From Trichaptum fuscoviolaceum (Eukaryota; Basidiomycota; Agaricomycetes; Hymenochaetales; Trichaptaceae), in assembly GCA_910574455.1 (NCBI GenBank), contig CAJSYZ010000012.1, positions 1,481,317 to 1,545,316 on the forward strand: DNA of 64,000 nucleotides. The letters run 5' to 3'. Shown one piece after another: positions 1-10,646 of the stretch (positions within the stretch are counted from its first letter, which is position 1; the number at the start of each line of letters is the position of its first letter). Under the pieces are notes generated by a model. The model made no database searches. It had not been told where the DNA came from and was given only the letters and a program-made list of their open reading frames with translations. A program made the translations under genes and the position numbers.

Positions 1-1260
1 GGCAGCGCGGTAACGGGCAGGTTGGCGTTGACATCACCGAAGAGGCGTTGTCTGTGGGCTTCGAGCACATAGGTACGTTACAAATCCTTGCCAAGATCCA
101 ACCCGCAGCTTAAATGTACATCCCTTAGACACTGCTCAGATGTACAGAAATGAAGCCGAAGCTGGACAAGCCCTGCGAGACAGCGGTCTGGCGCGCTCAG
201 ATGTGTATATCACGACCAAATGGTCTGGTATGGACGGTCTGGACATTGCAGGCGCCATTCAACAAAGTCTGAAGAACGTATGTCTGGACATTATGTTTGA
301 AATCTAAAATTGCTTGAAGATTAAGGAACGTGTTCGGCTTTCTCACAGCTCAATGTATCCTATGTGGACCTCTACTTGATACACTTCCCATCTCTCGCTA
401 AGCCCGATATCCCTACTGTGTGGGCGCAAATGGAAAAGGTCAAGACAGACGGTCTCACTAAGTATATCTGCGTTATAGTTTTCATTTGGGATAGTAAATC
501 TTATGGGTATTCTTAGGAGTATCGGGATAAGCAACTTCAGCGTTGGGGATATGCAAGTTCTTCTCGCTTCTGCGAAGATAAAACCAGCTGTTAATCAGGT
601 ATATGTTTCCTAGTTTTCTACATTGTGACTTCTATGAACATCTCTATTTCTTTAAGATTTCACTGCACCTTTATAACTATGCGCAAGAAAAGGCTCTCCT
701 CGATTTTGCGAAAGAGAATTCTATAGTCATAGCCGCGTTTGGGGTGCTCATGTGCGTGCATAATATCTCTTTACTTTATGGCTAATGACAGGACAACAAT
801 CTGCAGTCCAGTGACTAGTCAACCAAATGGGCCGCTAAAGGACTCCATTGCTCAAATTTCGGAGCGCCTTGATGTCTCGCCCGACCAAGTTTTAATGGCA
901 TGGGCGAAGGCTAAGGGCATTGTCGTCGTCGCGTGAGCTTATAACATATCTGTTACCCCATGAGATTTACTCAGTAGCCATGTTTCTAGATCGAGCTCAA
1001 AAGTGTCGCGTTTGAAAGGCTATATCACCGCCGGAGACATTAGTACGACAGACTTCTCCATATATAATGACAATTTTGACTGAATTCTTCTCCCAGCACT
1101 TACAGAAGAGGACATCAAGACACTTGACGGAGGTGCGAGGAGTAAGTTCACCCTCAATGGTCTCAGCGTACGGACTGTAGCTGGTCGTGCTGCTGTCCTT
1201 GCGCTCGCTGGAGCGGCTGTCATAGGCATGCGTGCTTACTTGGGCTTAGATATTATTTGA
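1..1260 (+). CDS. Aldo/keto reductase, 5'-truncated by window edge
   Basis: NAD(P)H-dependent aldo/keto reductase; the substrate cannot be told. Eight exons are visible: 1-72, 129-277, 349-461, 517-598, 657-751, 807-932, 990-1042 and 1097-1260. All join in frame across GT..AG introns. Family marks in order are HIDTAQMYRNE (catalytic Asp and Tyr), ITTKW (catalytic Lys), YVDLYLIHFP (His), IGISNFSV, PAVNQ, and the C-terminal AWAKAKGIVVVASSSKVSRL followed by LTEEDIKTLD, so the catalytic tetrad D-Y-K-H is intact. The N-terminal end lies outside the window. After the normal end of the fold the protein carries an extra tail with a hydrophobic alanine/leucine stretch (RAAVLALAGAAVIGMRAYLG), which could be a membrane anchor. 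Strongly supported as an AKR; the tail function is inference. Confidence 0.9.
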
Positions 1261-1697
1261 CGCATCAGTATGTTTGGTAAAAAACTTCATGAACAATAAG
1301 AACTTTTGCGCATGTGTACTCCTCATATGTCATTGAAGGGCAAGAAACGTGATCCGATTCCATATTCTGTTGCGCACAGGGTTATTCGTATCGTTATAGC
1401 CATGTAAGGACATTACATTAAAGCATACGTGAGCATTTTACATACTTGAAGCGGGAAAAGATTATACGAATTCAGCTTTCCTGTTTGTATGCTGAAATGC
1501 TGTTTGATAGTTACAGAAAAAAAACTGGAGAACTGGAAATTTACAGCCAAATGTCCTTTTCCTGCTCTTGCAAAACATAACTCAGATTTCAACCGAAATG
1601 CACTGCCAAAGTTGACTGATATTACACCGTTCTGCTTAATCATTGGACTACTACGCGTTGTGTTGGATCACTGCTGCCGTTGGTCGTATCTCCTTGC

Positions 1698-2039
1698 TTA
1701 ATAGTCCTGATCCTTGATAGGCACATCTTTACCTAAAAACAAGCGTCAGCTCTGATTTTATTATTGAAGTTTCTCGCTACACACCAGTGAGTTTCTTGAA
1801 TCCTGTCCGGATTCCATCACTGATCTTCTCCGTAGTGGAGTGGTTCTGGAACAATTTTAGCCTAAATCAGCGAATCCTCAGCGAATTATACGCACCATCT
1901 CGTGACCCTCCTTCCTCTCCAAAAAGTCGACACCTTTGTCCAAGGCATCACCCTGGCCCAGGCCTGCCTGAGGCTTGACCTGAGCTTGGTTCTGGTCTAC
2001 AATCGGAGTCCCACCGGCGGCGAACCCTGAGTCTGACAT
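1698..2039 (-). CDS. Small basidiomycete protein, paralog 1 of 3
   Basis: Unrecognised family. Three exons: 1896-2039, 1785-1845 and 1698-1732. The predicted protein is about 79 aa. The N terminus is a short Gly/Gln-rich low-complexity segment ending in GQGDALDKGVDFLERKEGHEM. Exon 2 encodes NHSTTEKISDGIRTGFKKLTG and exon 3 encodes KDVPIKDQDY and stop. The same three-exon structure and the same conserved core recur at 5528-5834 and 6566-7380, so the model is supported by comparison within the window. There is no signal peptide or membrane segment. The charged, repeat-flanked core suggests a small soluble, possibly disordered protein; I assign no function. Confidence 0.75.
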
Positions 2040-2699
2040 TGATCTTGATTATATGTTCTGTTCCGCGTTGGTTGTATAAAAGCGGGGTTGTTGATGAGAT
2101 TCAAGCGCGTACGTTGATAAATTATGAGATGAGTTTCTCGTGGACAAGCACCGTTTCTTAAATACAGCGTTCTTGAACCCCACTCCTATCGGCGGCTCCA
2201 TTTATGACATACGCCCCACACTCTCAGTGGAACATATAGTACGTCTGCGTCGCCTGCTAATGTCAGCTATGCATGAGACATGTAGTTAAAAATAGTTCGT
2301 AAAAGAGGATCTGAACCCATATCTAATCGAAGAGGGGCAGCCGCATGTCCACCAGTGAGCTAAACTATACTCCAGCATCTGAATCTTACTAACGGTAGCA
2401 GAGAACAATCGTGCGGTCTTCACTTGTCTGAAGACATAATTCAAAATGCACATATCGATTATGCACTACGACATGGTTGCTCGGTGAATTAATTCAGGAA
2501 AGCACTATGCACAGCATGATCGGAAAAGTGTGCGGTATATACGATGGATGTACTTACATCAACGTTCAAATGCTGTACACCCTTTCTTATCGTCGTTGAG
2601 TAAAACTGGTTTCCCTCGATCGCAAACTCACTGACAGTTAGGATGTCAACCAAAGAACCATTACGCATGCGTAGCTGTATTCCAACGCGATGCAATATA
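2040..2699. other. Intergenic, no supported gene
   Basis: No coding segment with family features was found. A stretch around 2290-2380 on the minus strand loosely resembles a tRNA (TAGCTCA..GGGTTC..ATCC) but does not fold into proper arms. A 75-codon open frame on the minus strand ends inside the adjacent transposon inverted repeat and matches nothing I recognise. Confidence 0.5.
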
Positions 2700-3461
2700 C
2701 AGTGGGTTACCATAAGTGTCCGTCAGGCCCGCTGAACATATTTTTTGCTCATAACTCTTCTTCCTCGCATGTCTTTACTTCGAAAAAATTTGACAACCAA
2801 TTAAACATAGTCTACCATCTTTCTGTAGAATTTGAAGCCATTCCATGGCCATTATCAGGCTGAAGATGTAATTCTTTATTTTGAAAAACTAGCTGAAATC
2901 AGCAAAAAATCAACATCTTTGGCCAGCTGCAGAAATATCAAGCTTCTTTCATCTGCCCAAAATTTACCGGAACAATGCCATATGCATACGGACTCTACTC
3001 TGATTTTTCGAGATTTTTACAATCAGTGCATACAAAGTTATAAGGCAATCTTTATCAAATCAGAGCTTTAAAACCGAAATTTGGTCAAAATAGGCACTTT
3101 TCTGAGTATATGCTACATATCTTGGCAAGATGTATCCCAGAAAATATGAAAAAAGCATAGAAGATACCATGAGTATGTACAATTATGTTCTGAGAGTTTG
3201 AGCCGTCCTTTCTTCCAAGAAATAAGACACAGCAATGCAAATGTCTGGTAAAATACCCCTCATTTGGGTAAAATCAGAAAACTGTATTTCTATCATATAT
3301 GTTCCATATCAACTGCTATAAGCTTCAAACTTCATATAGAGCATATTTTATCATAGCAGACAATGTACAAATATTTAAAGAGTTGTCCGGTTAATGGTTG
3401 TGAAGAAATGAGCATAAAACAGGTTTTTAGGGGGGTGACGGACACTTATGGTAACCCACTG
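2700..3461. mobile_element. Tc1/mariner-type MITE, 762 bp
   Basis: The element is bounded by a perfect 26-bp terminal inverted repeat at 2700-2725 and 3436-3461, beginning CAGTGGGTTACCATAAGTGT. A TA dinucleotide flanks it on both sides (2698-2699 and 3462-3463), the target duplication expected for Tc1/mariner elements. The A+T-rich interior has no frame resembling a transposase; the longest is about 79 codons and is low in complexity. It is therefore a non-autonomous (MITE-like) copy that would need a transposase from elsewhere. Perfect TIRs suggest a fairly young insertion. Confidence 0.85.
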
Positions 3462-3572
3462 TATGCGTTCGGATTGAAATGAGGGCCCATAAGCCATGGC
3501 TGCTCGTCCAAGCGGATGATAATATTATCTGATGACTCCTGACTTATCCAAGCGTGAGGCTAGGACCGCTAG

Positions 3573-4541
3573 TTGGCTGACAATTAGGTGGCGAGCGCAT
3601 CGATTGGCTTCCTCTTCGACCTCGTGTTCGCACCACACCGTCCAGAACAAAACAACAAGCCCAAAGCGTCTGTTTGTTCGCCACAAATTCAAGGGGTATA
3701 AAGGAGCGGAAGGCTGGACGTAGCGACTCCACCTCCTCTTGACCTCCTACCTCCACGACTGTCGACTTTCAGCATGTCGGTATTCGCCCTTCAGCACCTT
3801 TCCACCAAGGTCCCTTCCGACAGGTAGTCCAGCCACCCAGTCTCACCACCACTCTCGACATTGGTGTGCTCGTACTTTCCTAGGGACCCGTCCACAGCAC
3901 TTCCTGGGTACTTCAGCCTCCGGGCACGTCGCGCCGGTACGCCGTCATGGTGGCAGTAATGTCACCCTCTGTACCGTGGAAAGCGTTGCGGAAGACGGCC
4001 GTCGGTCCCCTGCATTAGGCAGGGCAACATACCCGAGCGGCGGCCACCCCGTACTCCCGAGTCGCGTCTGCATGCGCGGTCTCGTGGAAATGCAGAGTGC
4101 TGAACCTCCTGGGGGAAGCGGTCTCTGCGGCGGGGAAACATGTGTGTGGAATTAGGACGTAGATAGCTTAGGACGGTCGCTGGGACGGAGAGTTCGGCGG
4201 CCACCTCGTATGCCCAGGACGCGTTTGCATGCCCGGCCCTGTGGTGATGCACTGGCTGTCTGTCCCTGAATGGGCGGCGGTCTCTGCGACGGGGAAACAT
4301 GCGTAGAGTTAGTTAGGATTCTGGATGGCGGTGGAGCGAGTCCGAAACTCGCTACCGGGAGTTTTTCGCGCTCAGCAAGATCGAAACGGATCTAAACTTG
4401 GGTGCCGGTTATCCCCCCAAGGCTGGCGTGTTTTTTATCCCCATCCTCCCTTCAATGGACGAGAATCGTTTTTTTTTGCGGGATTAACGAACAACACCCA
4501 CCCCCGCATCTACCTTGTGTGCCTTTGAGTGAATAAAGGAT
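3573..4541 (+). repeat. LTR-like dispersed repeat, copy A
   Basis: About 0.97 kb that recurs in inverted orientation at about 56630-57606 with high similarity along its whole length. In this orientation it has a TATAAA box at 3697-3702, roughly 125 bp from its left end, and AATAAA at 4532-4537 close to its right end, an arrangement like an LTR (U3 promoter, R/U5 poly-A). Inside are two diverged direct repeats of about 125 bp, each ending near a GGGGAAACATG motif (around 4130 and 4290). Open frames on both strands mirror this internal duplication and do not look like host genes. Boundaries are good to about 15 bp and no target duplication is clear. Solo LTR is the best guess; an unclassified non-autonomous element is the alternative. 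Confidence 0.65.
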
Positions 4542-5527
4542 AACGAAGAGCGTTGTATGCTTACATGCATACACTAGCCTAAACCCGAGCCCGGGCCTGG
4601 GTATCAAGCAAGCAGTCATAGATCGCCAGTCTTCAAGACAATTGCACATCAAGGTTACTTCCAGTGGAACGCCTTATCCATTCTCTCTACGAATATGATA
4701 AACGATCATTTGGTTTTGACTTTCCGTCTGTCTATAGTCGAATGGAAGAAAGAAGGGAGTATCGATATTAACGCTGCAAGACATGTAATATAATCAAAAC
4801 ATACCAGTTTATACTGATAGACGTAAACACCCGGTTGACAAACCAGAAGTGCAGTCTATCTGCAAGGAGATGTATTGTTAAGTGCGCAATGGCAACCTGA
4901 GTGCCTTTAGTGAGGCGAAGGCATCATTGACAAGCTGGTCCCCATACTAGTCGAGGAACCAAGAAACCCAGAATATGTTTAGATCGGTGCAGCATATTCA
5001 ATCTCAGTCTTTTCCTGGTGATCATAACAGGAGAAGAGAATATTAGCCTATTATTTGGTTTAAATGAGCGAGAGTCGTGGTAAAGCAGGAGAGTGGTGCT
5101 GAGATGAAAAGAATAAATGAGGAAAAAAATCGTCTTGACTCAGAGCCTGAGGCGGAGTTCTAAAAATATTCAAGTTGCAAGTCAAGTCGCGTCGAGTCGT
5201 TCCTGAAACTTCGTTAGTAACGTTCACCTTTGACCATGACGAAGTTTCGGGAATTTTTGAAGCTCGATAGTGACCACTAACGACAAACTAGCAGCTATCG
5301 GGGAAATTAGATCGAAAGAAGTTGATTGGTAAAATATTTAACACAACGAGGAACAAGGGAAAGCGACTGTGTTGGGTATCAAATGACAATAAATATACAC
5401 CTGACTAAACTCCTACTCTTGCGAACGAAACTAGCTTTCTCTTCGCTAAATTCAAGCATTATTCTGCACGATTATCCGTAGCGATGTGTTTGAAAGGAGT
5501 CGGGATGGCCCGGGTACTCGTCAGAAA
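4542..5527. other. Intergenic, no supported gene
   Basis: About 1 kb, A+T-rich. All frames are short. A small imperfect inverted repeat around the word GAAACTTCGT lies near 5200-5250. I see no coding exon, tRNA or clear element. Confidence 0.5.
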
Positions 5528-5834
5528 CTACTGGTAATTCTTGTCCTTGATTGGCACATTTTTACCTGCACAACATGTCGTGAATATCATAGATATACGC
5601 CAAGAGACTGAGAGAGCACGCACCAGTGAGTTTCCTGAACGCTGACCGAATGCCATCGCTAATCTTCTCCGTAGTCGATCGGCCCTAAGTCGTGGATCAG
5701 TATCATCCGAACGAAATTCAATAGCAAGTGACACACACCATCTGGTGTCCTGTCTTCCTCTCTACAAATTCGACTGCTTTGTCGAGTGCATCTCCCTGCC
5801 CTTGACCTTGCCCTAGACCTTGACCTTGCATCAT
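5528..5834 (-). CDS. Small basidiomycete protein, paralog 2 of 3
   Basis: Same family and three-exon layout as the gene at 1698-2039. The short N-terminal exon encodes a Gly/Gln repeat (MMQGQGLGQGQGQGDALDKA) and then VEFVERKTGHQM. The second exon encodes GRSTTEKISDGIRSAFRKLTG and the last KNVPIKDKNYQ and stop at 5528. Introns follow GHQM (gtgtgtcact) and KLTG (gtgcgtgctc). This is the shortest copy, about 69 aa, with almost no N-terminal extension. A TATAAG motif on the minus strand lies about 100 bp upstream. Function unknown. Confidence 0.75.
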
Positions 5835-6565
5835 GATGGGACGATGGAGAAAAGTGTGTTGTGTGTGATGATGGTTGGAAGTTCAAGTGAGTTTGAGCGT
5901 GTTTATGGTTTTCTGCAATGTTGATCGTGGTTCTTATACATCTTAATTATATTCGCCTCACGCCATAACGGCTGCTCCATGAATGTCGACATCGCATCAT
6001 CATAACTTGAATGTGCCTGGCGCTGCGGGTCATCGTACGTCACCCAGTGCCGATCCGGCCGATCCCGTGGACACGCCGTGGACTTTGAAGCTCTAGATCG
6101 TTATTTACTAGTGGTAATACTTAGTGCGTCGGTATTTCTTCCAACATTAACAATCGTCTGTTACTCGTCACAAACTCGAAGGCACTCAGTACTGTCTATG
6201 AGAGCACAAATTTCCCAGTAGTGCAAAGGATTTGCTGCGATGTTTCGATGTTTGCGCGCGGACGTTGTCGCTGTATTGGAGATTCTCAAGATGTATGAGG
6301 GGCAAAGTCGTCTTTGAAAAGATATGCGGACTAGAGTGAACCTTCTCCTCACTGAAACTTTTTCACTGAAGAGTTTAAACGCCCTTCGCCCATGATATCA
6401 CAAATAAACGTGTTACGCTGGTACGCTCTATTTCGCAAGATAGTCATCGTCTGCATTACTAATAATTTTACACTTCGCTATCCAATATCTTACTGAGATA
6501 TCTATACACTTCATCTTACACTTCCTCGTTGATACAATTCCCCATCAAGACGCAGTCGGAGATCA
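5835..6565. other. Intergenic between paralogs 2 and 3
   Basis: Probable promoter of paralog 2 next to 5835 and 3' flank of paralog 3 next to 6565. No coding region or RNA gene can be supported in the roughly 730 bp. Confidence 0.5.
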
Positions 6566-7380
6566 CTAGTAATTCTGATCCTTGACAGGTACGTCTTTGC
6601 CTACATGCGATGTCATGAGATTTCTCCTAAGCATTGTTAATGTTCAAAATAGTACGCACCAGTCATTTTCTTAAAACCTGTCCTAATTCCGTCGCTAATC
6701 TTTTCCGTGGTAGAATGACCCTTCAAATCGAGTTCAGCACAACAGAGGAGAATAATAAAGCCATTAAGAATTACCATTTCGTGGCCAGATTTCCTTTCCG
6801 CGTAATCCACACCTTTATCTAGAGCATCGCCTTGGCCTTGGCCCTGGCCCTGGCCTTGACCTTGACCTTGACCTTGTGATTGTCCACCGAATCCACCGGA
6901 GCTTCCATACTGGTCGCCCGAGTTCGTTTGCTGATCATTTCCCCCGCCGAACCCGCCTGAATTCTGGGTACCGCCGCCGCTCTGGTAGTCATTTTGTTGG
7001 CCTCCGGTATTTGATGACGAAAAGTTCGAGTCGTCTTGTCCCCGGCCTTGGCCTTGCGAAGGCACGCCGCCGTACCCGCCAGAGCTACCGTACTGGTCGC
7101 CCGAGCTTGGCTGCTGGACATTATCGCCGCCGAAGCCACCCGAACCTTGCGTGCGGTCGCCGACGCCGCCCTGGAAGCTGTCTTGCTGCCCTCCGTTGTT
7201 TGACGAAGAGAAATTCGAGTCCCCGCCGGAGCCGAAGTTCTGTCCCGAGTCGTTACCGCCGTAGCCGCCCGACGAGTTGGAGAAACCGTCTGTCATGGAG
7301 TTGATGCGGATGTGAGTGAGTCTGTAAGTGAGTTGCTGATGGGTACTTTGATGTGAAGATTGAGCTGTGGATGCATCCAT
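6566..7380 (-). CDS. Gly/Gln/Ser-rich protein, paralog 3 of 3
   Basis: Long version of the family seen at 1698-2039 and 5528-5834. Exon 1 runs from the ATG at 7380 and encodes about 180 residues of low-complexity repeats: two rounds of a module containing SGDQYGSSGGYGG or SGGFGG, DSNFSSSN and GGQQ, then a run of (GQ)n. The conserved core ALDKGVDYAERKSGHEM follows. Exon 2 encodes GHSTTEKISDGIRTGFKKMTG and exon 3 encodes KDVPVKDQNY and stop at 6566. The G/Q/S/Y/N composition is prion-like and predicts disorder or phase separation. Only this copy has the long repeat, so it expanded, or was lost, after duplication. TATAAG lies about 15 bp upstream of the ATG. Confidence 0.8.
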
Positions 7381-7748
7381 GGCTGAGTGCCATTCTTATA
7401 CATAAACTGACTATACAGTTTCGCTCCACAGCCTAGGTTGATGGGCCCCAAACGATGTCAACTTCGCATCATATGTTTACTCAGTGGTCATGCTTGATCT
7501 ATATTTATCGGCTATAATTTGCCTCTCTGCAGTACGTTGCCTTCGGGTTTCACTGCTGACCATACCTAGAAGTTAGCGCACAACCCAACAAACCTTGTCA
7601 TTATAGAACATTTCGATATATAGAATGCTTTTCTTCAGAATAATCATGAAAAAGAAAGAACGACCATGATCGCAGCGAAGAGAACACGAAATGGAAAAGG
7701 GAACTTTCAATTACTCAAAAAGACGCTATTAAAATTGAACCTATCGAT

Positions 7749-7837
7749 CTCCCTGGCGGGGAGTCGAACCCCGCTCTCGCGCGGTCTATACATCACTAAT
7801 GACAGGCGCGTGTACTGAACCGATATACTACCAGGGA
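7749..7837 (-). tRNA. tRNA-Asp (GTC), intron-containing
   Basis: The acceptor stem TCCCTGG/CCAGGGA pairs fully with discriminator G. The T arm is GCGGGGTTCGACTCCCCGC. The anticodon stem CGCGC/GCGCG encloses the loop CTGTCA-C with anticodon GTC. A 16-nt intron lies at the usual eukaryotic position after the base 3' of the anticodon; removing it leaves 73 nt. Two near-identical genes lie at 54365-54449 and 54638-54721. Confidence 0.93.
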
Positions 7838-8304
7838 TATGTGGATTGACCTCAACAAAAAAGCTACAGAATGTTGATAAGGATTGGTGTAGTTTTCAAC
7901 ATGTTCAGCCCTGTTCACCCATGAGCTACCTCCAGAATAATTACACCAGAAACCAATGAACTAAAGAAAAAAATGTTACAATAGATACACAAAATGAAAC
8001 ATGTGGGGACGGGGGCAAGAGTGTTGGCACATTACTGTATCGCAGAGAAATAACACACGCACGAAATTAGATCAGATGTAGATGGATGTCAAGATGCGCG
8101 AGATGAGTGAGCGAGAGGGTGAAGGACGGGGGCGGGAATTACAAGGTAAGGAGTAGGAGAGATAGAAGATCGGGGTGGGGTAGGAGTATCGAGAAAAAAA
8201 CACGGAAAACCAAATCATTAATTCTACTATGCTACTATATTAGTTTTCTAGCGAGAGTCGGGAGAGTCTAGACAGCGAGGGAATCCAGGACGCACGGCAC
8301 ATGT
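7838..8304. other. Intergenic, no supported gene
   Basis: Flank of the tRNA gene followed by purine-rich sequence around 8090-8180. Nothing further can be supported. Confidence 0.4.
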
Positions 8305-8945
8305 CTACAATGCCCACTGCTGCTGCTGGTGTTGCGCCTCTCCCGGCAGCGAGTTCTGGTGCGCAGAGGCGACGGCGGAGCGTGACGTCACGATCACGCT
8401 CGGGAACGCGGACATCGGTGAGATGCGCATCGCCTGCGCTTGCGCGAGCGCGACGTTCGTATCGAGCTTCATGCCCATCCGCCTCGCTGCGTCCTCTCTC
8501 TCCCTCTCACGCGCCCTCCTCTCCCTCATCTGTCCAGCCTCTCCTCCTCCTCCACATCCCTGCACCGCAGCGCATCGTGCCTCCCTACGAGTCTGCCAGC
8601 ATCCTCAGCCCCACCTTGCCATGCTCCCCCGAGTGCTGATAATGAAACATCAGCCCGTTCATATTCTTTTTACCTTCTCTGGCACGGCGCGACCTCGCAG
8701 CAGTACGGGAGCAGCCGGCGGTGCTCCGACAGGCCAGGCAGCGTGATGAATATGCACTGCCCGCGCCCCAGGTGGTACTTAAGTCCGTTCGCCTGCTTGT
8801 ACGACTTCATGCACCCCAGTATCGGGCACTTGAACGGCTTCGGCACCAGCAGCGACGCGCCCGGCCGCGAGAGCGTCGTCGAGTCCTGCAGCGCCGCAGC
8901 AGGATTGCTCAATGACGAGAACGAGGATCATTTATCTCGTTAAAT
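8305..8945 (-). pseudogene. Sfp1-like C2H2 zinc-finger C terminus, frameshifted
   Basis: Reading leftwards from about 8940, the sequence encodes a C2H2 finger of the Sfp1 type (KPFKCPILGCMKSYKQANGL then KYHL). The start of a second finger follows (CCEVAPCQRR) and hits an in-frame TAA at about 8670. One base later the reading continues as KNMNGLMFHYQHSGEHGKVG and LRMLADS, the expected rest of that finger and the conserved tail. A further frame change leads into a charged, glutamine-rich C terminus ending at 8305. Continuity of a family sequence across two frames indicates a decayed gene rather than an intron: the alternative GT..AG interval is only about 40 nt and would remove the finger. The upstream part of an Sfp1-type protein is missing; the fragment begins beside the truncated kinase. 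Confidence 0.7.
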
Positions 8946-8958
8946 GAGGAAAGGAGAC

Positions 8959-9884
8959 GGACCATTATCGTAATCGCGAAAGCCCAAATGTCGGATGCTT
9001 TTGTGTATTTTCCATCCTCAGAAGCCTCAATAAGTTCAATAGACATGTAGCGAGTTGTTCCCCTTAGAGTGCCAGTTTGCGTTCCGGACAACCCAAAAGA
9101 TTGACTTACGGCAATCATGTGAGATATCCCAAAGTCGCAGATTAACGGCTCTCCTGATGGAGAAACCAAGATGTTATCCTGAAGGATATATACCTCAGAT
9201 GAAAATAAAAATGAACATAATTCAATCTGCACTTACGGGTTTGATATCCGAGTGAACTATGTCTTGTAAGTGCAGGTATTGAAGGCCCTCAGACATTCCT
9301 GACACCTTTGCTCCCAATCGTTAGCAAGGGTTTCATCTCCAAACTGTACGACGCTTATCTCACCATGTGTAGAAGATCACAGTCAGGATGAGCCTTCATA
9401 TATGTGCGTATTGTTCCGTTTGCCATCCAGTCAGAAATAAGCGCCGGGTAGGACTCCCCTTCAAGCATGTACCCTCGAAGTCGAAGTATATTCTTATGAT
9501 TCAATAGGGCCCAGACACGAACCTCCTTTACCCACATCTAGCAGTGGCGAAAAATATAATGCCATAAGAGATGAAAGAAGATATTATAGCAAGATGAATA
9601 CATACCTTAGCAAATCTCTCATCTCCCAGCATATATATACGAAAGCGTTTCACGGCCACCTTCACTCCTTCCCCGGTAAGCTCGCCTAGAAATACGTCGC
9701 AATATCCTCCATGCGCTTTCAGAAACGGTGTTACTCTTTCTATCTTTCCTGTCAGATCCAAGTGCGCAAGTTTTTCAATAATGCACTGCAAGACTTCGAG
9801 GGGTGTAGATTTGATAGTCGGTAACAAGCTCTCATCCTTGCCATCTTCTACACGCAGGTGCAAGGCTGGGGGAGGGTAGTTCAT
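8959..9884 (-). pseudogene. Protein kinase, truncated in the catalytic domain
   Basis: Exons: 9606-9884, 9364-9537, 9237-9305 and about 8959-9178. An N-terminal helical segment precedes the kinase domain. Visible marks are the glycine-loop region (GGYCDVFLGEL), VAVKRF (ATP-binding Lys), the hinge (LISDWMANGTIRTYM), the catalytic loop HSDIKPDN, DFGISH and the activation segment GTTRYMSIELIE. Homology ends at SDIWAFAITIM, within subdomain IX; the last third of the lobe is absent and the sequence passes directly into the Sfp1-like fragment. The type is the serine/threonine kinase class expanded in Agaricomycetes. Catalytic residues present are intact, but the truncated fold is unlikely to be active, hence pseudogene. 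A missed intron leading to a distant exon is the alternative. Confidence 0.65.
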
Positions 9885-10646
9885 ATCGATTGCTTAATCT
9901 ATTCGGGGAACGGGCTTCTCGAGCTTGCAGTCTGAGGGAGTGGGTGTAGGCCCCGTAGGGTGTAAAGGGTAACTGGCACGGGTGTTACGCTGAAGCTGTA
10001 CGGAGTTCAGGACTATGCATCAGCACCATGTTGATTTGTGTGAAAACTGAGCTTGCACAGATCTGAAGTTCAGCGCCTGCCATTGAGCAGTGCCAGCGCC
10101 AATGGTATCCAAGCACTTGTGCTTCATTCCTTGGGCTCGTTAGGTGACCGACAGGCCAGTGCACTGGCATTTATGATTTGCCATTCAAACTAGATAACGG
10201 GCCGAGCTTCGCCGGCAGATCCCTTACTCCACCATGATGAGAAAGTGTGAAAGAAAGAGAATTGATAAAAATTGAAACAAGCTTAAGAGTAGTGAAAGGT
10301 GTTTTACAGCCCAAGCAAGAGAGCGCCTACTGCTGGTAAGGATTGGATGAGGTGAAGGCACAACGCCGTAGTAGTATTTGTTGCTGACTAATATTCCCAC
10401 GAAGGACTGTGGCAGGTATCCCACGGCAATTTAGGGGATGCCCTTTACTCCCAGTGGGAGTAAGGGAATTGCGTGGAGTGGTGATCGTGGCAACACTCGT
10501 CCGAGTCCTGTGACGAAAATACTGCCACAAGTTGAACACAACGGAGGAAATCAACTTTTTTCAGGTAATAATTTTTTTTTAAAAAGCACTGCGTTTATTA
10601 TGTACATATATATTAGCAAGGACTTCTCCTATAGTCCGTTTCCTAT
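9885..10646. other. Intergenic, no supported gene
   Basis: Kinase upstream region and downstream flank of the dioxygenase gene. Frames are short and unrecognised. A small palindrome (ttactcccagtgggagtaa, about 10445-10463) is visible. Confidence 0.4.

Noticed and set aside
2285..2385. tRNA-like stretch on the minus strand (TAGCTCA..GGGTTCAGATCC)
   Set aside because: The D and anticodon arms do not pair and the T stem has mismatches; at best a decayed tRNA, and not supported as a gene.
3739..4300. Opposing 112-138 codon frames, matched by similar frames at 56871-57432
   Set aside because: They lie wholly inside the 1-kb repeat and reflect its internal duplication; frame lengths differ between copies and no protein family is recognised.
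8301..8943. Plus-strand frames of 107-167 codons
   Set aside because: They are antisense to the G+C-rich zinc-finger relic, whose conserved motifs fix the minus strand as coding.
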